Below, piece by piece: positions 15,861-23,561 of a DNA stretch of 64,000 bases. Every line of letters begins with the position of its first letter. The stretch's first letter is position 1. Position numbers and translations under genes: made by a program. Location: NCBI GenBank assembly GCA_946479515.1, contig CAMLGF010000003.1, positions 90,338 through 154,337 of the forward strand, given 5' to 3'. Origin of the DNA: an uncultured Pseudomonadota bacterium. Its GTDB lineage: Bacteria; Pseudomonadota; Gammaproteobacteria; Steroidobacterales; Steroidobacteraceae. The notes under the pieces were generated by a model, which searched no databases, was not told the DNA's origin, and worked only from the letters and a program-made list of their open reading frames with translations.

Positions 15861-17744
15861 CTAAAGACCGAATCGCACCCCGATGCGCGGCATCACCCCA
15901 CGCTCCTCGAACCCCACGAATTGCTGGTACTTCTCATCCGTGACATTGTCGACGGCGAGATAGGTCTGCAGCTTCGCCGACACCTGCCACACCGCACTCA
16001 GATCCACGCGCGTGTACGCATCCACATCCACGTCCCCGGTTGCGATGGACGAGTCGAACGACTGGCCCACGTAGGTCGCCGACGCCGAGAACCTGAGCGC
16101 GCTCACCGGCGCCCAATGCACGCCCACGCCGCCGCGCCAGTCCGGCCGGTTGCGCAGCTCGTTCCCCGACGACGCGATGCGGCTCTTCGCATGCGTGACG
16201 CTGCCGTCGACCGACCACGTCTCGTTCATGGCGTAACGCCCGGCGATCTCGAGCCCGCGCGTGTCCACGCGATTGCGGTTCACCAGCATGGGCGGCGGAC
16301 CCGAATCGAAGTCGATGGCATTACGGAACTCGCCGTCGAACCAGGTCGCGCTCCACGACACCTTGCCGTCATGCAGGCTCTGCGAGAGCTCGAGCTCCTG
16401 CGACTCGCCGCGCTCGGGCACGAGATCGGGGTTGCCGACGAGCGGGTGCCCCAGCGCGTACAGGCTGGGTAGTTTGAACGCCTTGCCCCAGCTGCCGGCG
16501 AGCCGCAGCCCGTTGCCGCCGAAGTCATAGGACACGCGCAGCCGCGGGCTGGTGACGGACCCCTGGTCCTCGGGCTTGTCCACACGCACGCCGGCCTGCG
16601 CGCTGAGGCCGAACTGTGTCGTCAGCCGGGCTTCCGCAAACGGCGCCCAGGAGTTGCGCGTCTCGTCGAACGACGTGGGCAGCATGAAGCCGCCGCCGAA
16701 ATCCAGCTCGCCGTCGCTGGTGCCCTGCTCGCGCTGCCACTCGGCGCCGTAGGCGACCGTGAACATGTCCGAGATGCGCTGCGTGCCGGTCAGCGTGGCG
16801 GTGAAACGCTCGATGCTGGAGTCGACCACCGACGGCGGCACGCCGAACGGATCGCGCACGCCCGGCGCGACACCCGGTGACTCGATGTGATCGTCGCGAT
16901 CGAAATATCCCAGCGTCAGCGCGAAGCCCGTGTTGCCGGCGTCGTGCTCGACGCTGGCGCCGAGCACCGTCTCCTGCGCCTCACGGGTCTCCGGATCGCG
17001 AATGGCCGCGAAGCGGTAACCGCCGCTGTCGTCGGGAAAGCCCGCGCGATCGCTGTCCGTGTACCGCGCCGACACGTTGAACCGCGTGGGCGCGTCGTAG
17101 TCGGAGCTGAATCCCGCGGAGAAGCGCTGCGCCGAGAAATCGTTGCCGCGAATCTGCGCGCCTTCGTTGGAATCGCTGGCACCCAACGACCAGGTGCCGT
17201 TGGCGAGCGGCCCGGCGGCATTCACCGCGAACTCGCGCGTGTCGTAGGCGCCGGCCATGGCGTCCACCGACGCCTGCATGCTCTGCAGCGGCGCATGGCG
17301 CGTGATGATGTTGATGACGCCGGCCAGCGCGTCGCCGCCGTAGACGGCCGAGTACGGCCCGCGCGCGATCTCCACGCGCTGCACGTCGGCCACGTCGAAG
17401 GTCGAGAAGTCGAAGGAACCGCCGCGCGAGTTCGTGGGGTCGTTGACGCGCACGCCGTCGACCAGCACCAGCGTGTAGTTAGGATCGGCGCCGCGCAGGT
17501 ACAGCGAGCCGGTGCCGCCGCGGCCGCCGACGGCGTCCACGTGGATGCCGGCGACGCGCTCGAGCACGTCGGCGAGTTTCGCGGGTTTCTCGACGTCGAA
17601 GTCCTCGCGCTTCAGCACGGTGACGTTGGCGCCGAGATCCTGGGGTGGCGCGGCCACGCGTGAACCGGTGACGACGATGGGCGTGGATTCGACAGCAATG
17701 AGCGGCTGGACGCTCTGGTCAGCCAGGAGCAATAAAAATGGCAT
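15861..17744 (-). CDS. TonB-dependent outer-membrane receptor, BtuB-like
   Basis: A 627-residue receptor with an N-terminal plug (PIVVTGSRVAAPPQDLGANV, then LYLRGADPNYTLVLVDGVRV and GPYSAVYGGDALAGVINIIT) followed by a 22-strand barrel ending NVTDEKYQQFVGFEERG and a terminal RFGL. The plug sequence is closest to BtuB-like receptors. The signal peptide is short and weak (MPFLLLLADQSVQPLIA). Substrate could be cobalamin, but there is no cobalamin riboswitch in the 61 bases upstream and no B12 genes nearby, and it faces a sugar-oxidation locus, so a glycoside or other organic ligand is equally possible. Confidence 0.85.
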   Translation of the reverse strand: MPFLLLLADQSVQPLIAVESTPIVVTGSRVAAPPQDLGANVTVLKREDFDVEKPAKLADVLERVAGIHVDAVGGRGGTGSLYLRGADPNYTLVLVDGVRVNDPTNSRGGSFDFSTFDVADVQRVEIARGPYSAVYGGDALAGVINIITRHAPLQSMQASVDAMAGAYDTREFAVNAAGPLANGTWSLGASDSNEGAQIRGNDFSAQRFSAGFSSDYDAPTRFNVSARYTDSDRAGFPDDSGGYRFAAIRDPETREAQETVLGASVEHDAGNTGFALTLGYFDRDDHIESPGVAPGVRDPFGVPPSVVDSSIERFTATLTGTQRISDMFTVAYGAEWQREQGTSDGELDFGGGFMLPTSFDETRNSWAPFAEARLTTQFGLSAQAGVRVDKPEDQGSVTSPRLRVSYDFGGNGLRLAGSWGKAFKLPSLYALGHPLVGNPDLVPERGESQELELSQSLHDGKVSWSATWFDGEFRNAIDFDSGPPPMLVNRNRVDTRGLEIAGRYAMNETWSVDGSVTHAKSRIASSGNELRNRPDWRGGVGVHWAPVSALRFSASATYVGQSFDSSIATGDVDVDAYTRVDLSAVWQVSAKLQTYLAVDNVTDEKYQQFVGFEERGVMPRIGVRFGL

Positions 17745-17805
17745 AGCTCGATAGTGTTTCGGAGGGGAGAATTTCGGTTAGTGTAGCGGTACAGAAGGGG
17801 GTTCC

Positions 17806-20800
17806 ATGTCGGGATTTATTCGCCGCCACGCCCTGGCGGTTGTGACCATGTTTGCGCTCGCGAGTTTCCATGCCCAAGGTGCTGAAGACGCGCCGGGCGC
17901 GGCTTTCCGTGACAACCCGGCCTGGACAGTGTCGGACGGCGCGCTCACCACGCAGGGCCCGGAGGAGGGCCGCGGGCTGGTGAGTCGCCTCACGCTGGCC
18001 GACAGTGTCTCCTCATTCGAGTATCGCGCCCCGGTCGGGGCGCTCGCCAAGTTCTACCTCATGGGCCGCTATGGCTTCGATCTCAAGGGCACGGGGGAAT
18101 GGCAGGCGTTCACGGTCAGGTTCCGGGCGCCGCGCTTCGATGAGGGATTCAACAAAATTCAGCCGGCTTTCATCCTGGAAGTGCGCAATGGCGCCGACGT
18201 CCGCCGCAATGTGATCGTCGAGGCGCCGAGCGAGGGCTCGGTGTGGCAGAACGAGGATCAGCGCGGGCCGGCGTTCATCATCGTGCGATCCGGGCCGTTC
18301 GCCATCCGCAAGTCCAGCCACGAAGCGGCGGATTTCGCGCAGATCACGCTGCCCGCGGCCTCCGGCGGCGAGACCAACGAGAAGGATCTGCAAGACCTGG
18401 TGGCCATGGGCAAGGACCTTTTCACGCAGGTGGGCTGCGAAGCCTGCCATCGCGTCGAGCCCGGCGATGCCGCTGTGAGTACCGGCCCCAATCTCCATGG
18501 ACTGTTCCGCAACGATCCCCGCAAGCGCGAAGTGGCGGATGCCGAAGGGCACCGCTTCCAGATCAAGGCCGGGCGCGAATACCTGCACCAGTCGGTGCGC
18601 TCGCCGGCGGAGCAACTGGCGGTGGCCGAGAGCGGCGAGACCCGCGGCCAACCCTATCTACCGCTGATGCCGGCCTTCACCGCCGACCTGCTCAGCGACG
18701 CGCAGATCGACGCCATCGGTGACTATCTCGCCACGCTCAATACCCTGCGCGATAGCGGTCCGGTGGTGCGCCTCGCCCGTCTGGCGCCCGCCGAGCCGTA
18801 CGATCCGATGCAGGACAGCCTGCAGTGGCTGGTCGGCGACACCGTGCGGCTGCAGCGCGGGCCCATGCAGGGCACGTCCGGCCGTGCCATCCACGTGGGC
18901 CTGCCCAACGGCGTGAACTACAGCTTCGATCCCCGCCTGCTCGCCGTGGTGAAGATCTGGCAGGGCGGCTTCCTCGACATGCAGGGCGAGCTCACCAATC
19001 GCGGCGGCCGCGGCCTCGCGCCCGGCTACCAGAGCCGCGAGATCGGCTTCGGTGACCGCGAGTACCTGCTGGCGCCGCTGAACGCCGCGGGCGCGCCCGT
19101 GGACTTCACTTTCAAGGAGACGAAGTTCGGTGACCAGGCGGCGCAGAAGGCCGCGCTGTACAGCAAGGAGGATCAACTCGCGCAGATCGCTGCCGCGGAC
19201 GCGCAATTCCTCGGCTACGCGCGCGACTCGAAGGACAGGGCTGCCGCGCCGGCCTTCAGGTATCGCGTCGGCAAGAACGTGGTCGAGGTCGTGTCGAACT
19301 TCGCCGCGAATGGCGAGGTGACCGTCACCGTCAGCGGCAGGCTGGCAACCGGGCAGTCGTTCGCGTTGAACACGGACCTGCTGAAGAGCGCCGCGGCCAG
19401 CGCCGGCACGCTCGCGGGCGATCGCTGGACCCTGCCTGCCGGCAAAGTGCACGCCACGCTTCGTGGCACCATCGGCCTCACCGCCGGCGCGTGGCGGCCG
19501 GCGGCATCAAACTACTCCTACCTGCGCCAGCCACTGGAGACGGGCGCTGCCAGCGCGCAGCTGCCGCCCGGCTACAGCATCGAGAATTACTACGCGCCCA
19601 AGGACAATTACGGCCGCAAGCAATTGTTCGAAGCGCTGGGACTGAGCGTCACGAAGGACGGCACTGTGGTGGTGGCGACCCGCAACGCCGGCATCTGGCG
19701 GCTGGTGAAAGGCGAGTGGCGGTTCTTCGCCGAAGGCCTGTTCGACAGCCTCGGCGTGGTTGCCGAGGATGCCAAGGGTCTGGTCGTCGTGGCCGGGCAG
19801 AAGGCCGAGCTCACGCGAATCTCCGATACCAATGGCGATGGTCTCGCCGACAAGTACGAGACGCTGTACGACGCGCACTCGTACCACGGCAACTACCACA
19901 GCTACATGCACGGCCCCGTGCGCGGCAAGGATGGCGCGTACTACTTCACTCTGAACCTGGTGCACGACGGCACGGGCACGGCGTACATGGGCGGCGGCAG
20001 CGTCATGGGTACTTTCGGCGGCTTCAACGGCTGGGCGTTCCGCGTCGATCGCAACGGCAAGGGAGGGCCGTTCGCCAATGGACTGCGCAGTCCCGCGAGC
20101 CTGGGCGTGGGGCCGGACGGCCGTGTCTGGTACGCGGACAACCAGGGCGACTTCGTCGCCACGTCGAAGCTGTTCGTGCTCGAGAAGGATCACTTCTACG
20201 GGCATCCCGCGGGCCTGGTCGACCTGCCCGGCATGACGCCGGATTCGCCCGAGATCCAGTACGACGCGGTCGCCGACCGGCGCGAAAAAGCCACGGTCCT
20301 GTTTCCGCACAACAAGGTGGCGAACTCGCCGGGTAATCCCGCGTGGGTGACGCAGCCGAAGTTCGGGCCGTTCGTCGGGCAGATGCTCATCGGCGATCAG
20401 ACGCAGTCGAACCTGCTGCGCGTGGTCACCGAGAAGGTGGGTGAGCAGGGGCAGGGCAGCGTCATGCCGTTCTTCGCAGGGCTGGAGTCCGGTGTCATGC
20501 GGCCGGTGTTCCTGCCCGATGGCAGCCTGTTGTTAGGCCAGACGGGTCGGGGCTGGCAGGCCAAGGGCGGCAAGGTGGCGAGCCTCCAGCACGTGCGCTG
20601 GGATGGCAAGACCGTGGCACCGGCGATCTCCTCGGTGAGCGCGACCTCGGACGGGTTCCGCATCCTGCTGACGCAGCCGCTGGGCGGCGGCGTGAGCCCG
20701 GACCTGCTCAACAGCGCGTTGACGCTCGAGTCCTGGACTTATCGCGACGCGCCGGACTACGGCTCGCCCGAGCTCGGTACCCGCGCCGAGGCGCTGGCGG

Positions 20801-20988
20801 GCATGTCGGTTAGCGCCGACCGCAGGAGCATCCACGTGAAGCTCGCCAACCAGGATCTGACCCCGGTGCATCCGCGCCAGACGGCGCGCGTGTATCACTT
20901 CAAGGTGGCGGCGGCGACGCTGTTCGACGCGAACGCGCCGCAGGAAATGCACGCGTACTACACGCTGTACGCCTTTCCGGCGAAGTAG
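17806..20988 (+). CDS. Large secreted DUF1080-like / cytochrome c / beta-propeller protein
   Basis: A 1060-residue exported protein. After a signal peptide (MSGFIRRHALAVVTMFALASFHAQG), residues about 30-190 resemble the DUF1080 (3-keto-disaccharide hydrolase, lectin-like) fold, with FRDNPAWTVSDGAL and KFYLMGRYGFDLKGTGEWQ. Residues about 195-315 are a class I cytochrome c with the haem site C211-E-A-C214-H215 and a probable methionine ligand in LPLMPAFTADLLSD. A beta-sandwich stretch follows, then residues about 570-930 form a propeller of the membrane-bound dehydrogenase (DUF6797-like) type, with ISDTNGDGLADKYETLYDA and GLRSPASLGVGPDGRVWYAD. Such proteins are common in Planctomycetes and Verrucomicrobia. 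It is divergent from the TonB receptor and ends at a strong terminator. A role in periplasmic sugar oxidation is inferred. Confidence 0.8.
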   Translation: MSGFIRRHALAVVTMFALASFHAQGAEDAPGAAFRDNPAWTVSDGALTTQGPEEGRGLVSRLTLADSVSSFEYRAPVGALAKFYLMGRYGFDLKGTGEWQAFTVRFRAPRFDEGFNKIQPAFILEVRNGADVRRNVIVEAPSEGSVWQNEDQRGPAFIIVRSGPFAIRKSSHEAADFAQITLPAASGGETNEKDLQDLVAMGKDLFTQVGCEACHRVEPGDAAVSTGPNLHGLFRNDPRKREVADAEGHRFQIKAGREYLHQSVRSPAEQLAVAESGETRGQPYLPLMPAFTADLLSDAQIDAIGDYLATLNTLRDSGPVVRLARLAPAEPYDPMQDSLQWLVGDTVRLQRGPMQGTSGRAIHVGLPNGVNYSFDPRLLAVVKIWQGGFLDMQGELTNRGGRGLAPGYQSREIGFGDREYLLAPLNAAGAPVDFTFKETKFGDQAAQKAALYSKEDQLAQIAAADAQFLGYARDSKDRAAAPAFRYRVGKNVVEVVSNFAANGEVTVTVSGRLATGQSFALNTDLLKSAAASAGTLAGDRWTLPAGKVHATLRGTIGLTAGAWRPAASNYSYLRQPLETGAASAQLPPGYSIENYYAPKDNYGRKQLFEALGLSVTKDGTVVVATRNAGIWRLVKGEWRFFAEGLFDSLGVVAEDAKGLVVVAGQKAELTRISDTNGDGLADKYETLYDAHSYHGNYHSYMHGPVRGKDGAYYFTLNLVHDGTGTAYMGGGSVMGTFGGFNGWAFRVDRNGKGGPFANGLRSPASLGVGPDGRVWYADNQGDFVATSKLFVLEKDHFYGHPAGLVDLPGMTPDSPEIQYDAVADRREKATVLFPHNKVANSPGNPAWVTQPKFGPFVGQMLIGDQTQSNLLRVVTEKVGEQGQGSVMPFFAGLESGVMRPVFLPDGSLLLGQTGRGWQAKGGKVASLQHVRWDGKTVAPAISSVSATSDGFRILLTQPLGGGVSPDLLNSALTLESWTYRDAPDYGSPELGTRAEALAGMSVSADRRSIHVKLANQDLTPVHPRQTARVYHFKVAAATLFDANAPQEMHAYYTLYAFPAK

Positions 20989-21003
20989 GGCGATAGACGG
21001 AAC

Positions 21004-21041
21004 AACGGCCGCGGACGGGTGTCCGCGGCCGTTTTCTTTTT
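21004..21041 (+). terminator. Rho-independent terminator
   Basis: AACGGCCGCGGAC (21004-21016) pairs perfectly with GTCCGCGGCCGTT (21021-21033) around a GGGT loop, followed by TTCTTTTT. It ends the transcript of the large cytochrome-propeller gene. Confidence 0.92.
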
Positions 21042-21051
21042 CGAGGTCCGC

Positions 21052-21669
21052 TCAGGCCGCCTTCTGATTGAGGCCTTCGGCCTCGAGCGCCTCGCGCACC
21101 TTGGGGCGCGCCGCGACGCGCGCGTGGAATTCCTTGAGCGCGGGCCACTTGTCCAGGCCGATGTCGAGGAACAGCGCCCAGTTGATCACCGCGTAGAGAT
21201 AGGCATCGGCGATGGTGAAACCGTCTCCGGTCAGGTACTTCTTGCCGGCGAGCTGCGCATTGGTCCAGTCGAGCTTCTTCTCGAGGTTGGCGAGCGCGTA
21301 TTCCTTCACCTTCGGGGCATTGGCCGGGTTCCACAACGGCGAGAAGCTCTTGTGGATCTCGCTGGTGATGTAGTTCAGCCATTCCTGCAGGCGATAGCGC
21401 TCGAGCGTGCCGGCCGCGGGCGCCAACTTGCTGTCGGGCTTCTGGTCGGCGAGGTACTGCATGATGGCCACGCCCTCGGTGAGCACCTGTCCATCGTCGA
21501 GCTTGAGCGCGGGCACGGCGCCCTTGGAATTCACCGCGTAGTAGTCGGATCCGTCGACCAGTTTCTTGGTCTTGGTATCGACGCGCTTGAGATCGAGGGG
21601 GATGCCGGCTTCGCGGGCGGTGATGTGCGAGGCGAGCGAGCAGGCGCCGGGGGAGAAGTACAGTTGCAT
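21052..21669 (-). CDS. gstA: Glutathione S-transferase, beta class (GstA-like)
   Basis: A 205-residue enzyme that conjugates glutathione to electrophiles. From the ATG at 21669 the N-terminus is MQLYFSPGACSLASHI, matching bacterial beta-class GST with the conserved Cys10 in GACSLASH. Other typical motifs are KGAVPALKLDDGQVLTEGVA (glutathione-binding site with cis-Pro and Glu) and DGFTIADAYLYAVINWA (N-capping box). A frame start at 21735 adds an unrelated tail and was rejected. It is divergent from an HxlR regulator, with two palindromic sites between them. Confidence 0.92.
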   Translation of the reverse strand: MQLYFSPGACSLASHITAREAGIPLDLKRVDTKTKKLVDGSDYYAVNSKGAVPALKLDDGQVLTEGVAIMQYLADQKPDSKLAPAAGTLERYRLQEWLNYITSEIHKSFSPLWNPANAPKVKEYALANLEKKLDWTNAQLAGKKYLTGDGFTIADAYLYAVINWALFLDIGLDKWPALKEFHARVAARPKVREALEAEGLNQKAA

Positions 21670-21739
21670 CGTGAGACTCCGTTCGCATGGGTAGTTCGAA
21701 TGGCCGGCATTCTGGGGACGCACCCACCGCGTCACAAGT

Positions 21740-21757
21740 ACTTACCTCCGCGTAAGT
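21740..21757. promoter_or_regulatory. Second, weaker HxlR-type operator half-palindrome
   Basis: ACTTACCTCCGCGTAAGT has the same ACTTAC/GTAAGT ends and the same 18-base length as the core of the perfect palindrome at 21777-21802. It lies nearer to gstA and probably lets the regulator control gstA. Confidence 0.6.
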
Positions 21758-21776
21758 GGCCCAGGCGCGCGCGGCA

Positions 21777-21802
21777 GGGTACTTACCTGTAGGTAAGTAC
21801 CC
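21777..21802. promoter_or_regulatory. Perfect palindromic operator between gstA and hxlR-type gene
   Basis: GGGTACTTACCT (21777-21788) and AGGTAAGTACCC (21791-21802) are exact reverse complements around a two-base centre. The site is 36 bases before the regulator start. Winged-helix HxlR proteins bind such palindromes as dimers, so autoregulation is the simplest reading. Confidence 0.75.
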
Positions 21803-21837
21803 TCCCGATGGATGGGTATCGTGGTAGATTGGCGGCC

Positions 21838-22257
21838 ATGCCCAAGTCACCGGTTCCCGACGTCTACAGTTCGGCGTGTCCCTCGCGCCGTGTCATGGCA
21901 GTGCTCGCCGAGAAGTGGAGCCTGCTGGTGGTCGCGGCGCTCGCGGACGGGCCGATGCGCACGGCGGCAATCCGCCGTCGCGTGCAGGGGGTCTCGGAGA
22001 AGATGCTCATACAGACGCTGCGCAAGCTCGAGAGCTACGCGCTGGTCAGCCGGCGGAGCTATCCGGAGGTGCCGCCGCGCGTGGAATATCGCCTCACGCC
22101 GCTCGGGCGGTCGCTGGCGAGGCTGGCGGGCCTGTTCGGGCGGTGGGTGGAGAAGAACGTGATCACGCTGCTGCGGGCCGAGCAGCATTGTGTACGGCCG
22201 GCGGCCTCGGAAGCGAAGCCCGACCTCACGCGCGCGCGGCGTTCCGCCAGCGCCTGA
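21838..22257 (+). CDS. HxlR-family winged-helix transcriptional regulator
   Basis: A 139-residue regulator. The ATG at 21838 gives MPKSPVPDVYSSACPSRRVM with the conserved N-terminal cysteine of HxlR proteins, which in several relatives senses electrophiles or oxidants. The winged helix runs through WSLLVVAALADGPMRTAAIR, VSEKMLIQTLRKLE and VEYRLTPLGRSL. It faces gstA, and two palindromic sites lie between them. A redox or electrophile-responsive switch for glutathione transferase is a reasonable inference. Confidence 0.9.
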   Translation: MPKSPVPDVYSSACPSRRVMAVLAEKWSLLVVAALADGPMRTAAIRRRVQGVSEKMLIQTLRKLESYALVSRRSYPEVPPRVEYRLTPLGRSLARLAGLFGRWVEKNVITLLRAEQHCVRPAASEAKPDLTRARRSASA

Positions 22258-22285
22258 CGGGTGGTCCGCAGCGCACTGGAGGTGC

Positions 22286-22321
22286 GTCCCCGTTTCCTGG
22301 AAAACGAGGAATGTCCCCATT
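22286..22321. repeat. TGTCCCC-type intergenic element, copy 2
   Basis: GTCCCCGTTT and TGTCCCCATT flank a hairpin TTTCC-T-GGAAA, followed by GAGGAA before the second core. Compared with the copy at 8732 the stem bases differ on both sides but still pair. It ends four bases before the stop of mltA, between convergent genes. Confidence 0.7.
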
Positions 22322-22324
22322 CCG

Positions 22325-23488
22325 TCAGTTGTTCGCGGCGGGCGGGGGAGCGCCGCGCGGCCACAGCAGCCACATTTCTCCCTCGTGCTTCATCATTCCG
22401 GCCTGGGTGCCGGCGGCCTGGCCGAAGCCGAAGAACAGATCCGCGCGGAGTGGCCCGCGGATCGCACCGCCCGTGTCCTGCGCCACTACCAGGCGCCGCA
22501 AGGGCAATTCGCCGTCGCCCGGCTGTGTCGTGGCAAGGAACAACGGTGCGCCCAGGGGCAGGAATCTCGGGTCGACGGCAATCGAACGTCCGGCGGTGAG
22601 CGGCAGGCCCTGGGCGCCGCGCGGTCCCAGCGTCGGATCGGCGAGTGGCGATTCTTCGAAGAACACGACGCTGGGATTGCTGTCGAGCACCTCGTTCACG
22701 CGGTTCGGGTTGGCGGCCAGCCAGTTGCGGATGGCGGGCATGTTCACCTGGTCGAGCGGCATGACACCCTGATCGGCCAGATAGCGGCCAATGGAACGGT
22801 AGGGATGGCCGTTCTGATCCGCGTATTGCAGGCGCAACGTCTCGCCGCTATCGAGCTGCACACGTCCCGATCCCTGCACTTCGAGCAGGAAGGCGTCGAG
22901 GGGATTGTCGATCCAGGCGATCTCATGCCCGGCGAGCCCGGGCGCTTCGCGCGCTTCGCCGCGCGAGTAGTAAGGCACGACGCGATTGCCGTCGAGACGC
23001 CCGCGCACGCGTTTGCCCTTGAGCTCGGGGATGACGTCGGCCAGATCGACGATGAGCAGGTCATCGGGGCGCCGATACAGGGGCGTGGCATAGCGGGCGC
23101 TGCGCGTGCGCGAACCGAAGATCAACGGCTCGAAGTAGCCGGTCACCAGACCCGTCTTCTCGCGCTTGCGGCCGACGATGCGCCGGACCCGGTACGGTTG
23201 CAGCTGACGTTCGAGGAAGCCGCGCACGAACTCCGCGTCCACCGGACTCGTCGCCACGACGGCGCCGCAGAAGGACTGCCATTCGGCGCGTGCCCCGAGT
23301 ACGCGGCAGGTGCTGACGATGGCGGGCCAGGCGGCGAGGGTGTCATCGCTGCGCCAGCCCGGCAGCCGGGAAAACTTCACCGCCTCGAAACGCACCGTGG
23401 GCGCCGCGCCGGGGCGGCCGCCCTTCTGCGACACGCAGGCGGCCAGCGCGAGCAGGGGAAGCAGCGCGAGTAGACGCCAGCGGTTCAT
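22325..23488 (-). CDS. mltA: Membrane-bound lytic murein transglycosylase A
   Basis: A 387-residue lipoprotein that cleaves peptidoglycan glycan strands to 1,6-anhydro products at the outer membrane. The signal ends with the lipobox LALAAC. The MltA domain is recognised by VTGYFEPLIFGSRTRS and VQGSGRVQLDSGETLRLQYA, and the C-terminal 3D domain by RRLVVAQDTGGAIRGPLRAD with its catalytic-site aspartates. I chose the ATG at 23488 (MNRWRLLALL); longer frames add a tail antisense to the peptidase gene. Confidence 0.93.
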   Translation of the reverse strand: MNRWRLLALLPLLALAACVSQKGGRPGAAPTVRFEAVKFSRLPGWRSDDTLAAWPAIVSTCRVLGARAEWQSFCGAVVATSPVDAEFVRGFLERQLQPYRVRRIVGRKREKTGLVTGYFEPLIFGSRTRSARYATPLYRRPDDLLIVDLADVIPELKGKRVRGRLDGNRVVPYYSRGEAREAPGLAGHEIAWIDNPLDAFLLEVQGSGRVQLDSGETLRLQYADQNGHPYRSIGRYLADQGVMPLDQVNMPAIRNWLAANPNRVNEVLDSNPSVVFFEESPLADPTLGPRGAQGLPLTAGRSIAVDPRFLPLGAPLFLATTQPGDGELPLRRLVVAQDTGGAIRGPLRADLFFGFGQAAGTQAGMMKHEGEMWLLWPRGAPPPAANN

Positions 23489-23561
23489 CGATTGCGGGAT
23501 CGATTGCGGATCACGCGAGTGCATCCGGAACTGACCGTTGGCCGGCCGCGAATGTTCCGTT

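Noticed and set aside
17745..17805. Cobalamin riboswitch upstream of the BtuB-like receptor
   Set aside because: The gap to the divergent gene is only 61 bases and has no B12-box-like sequence.
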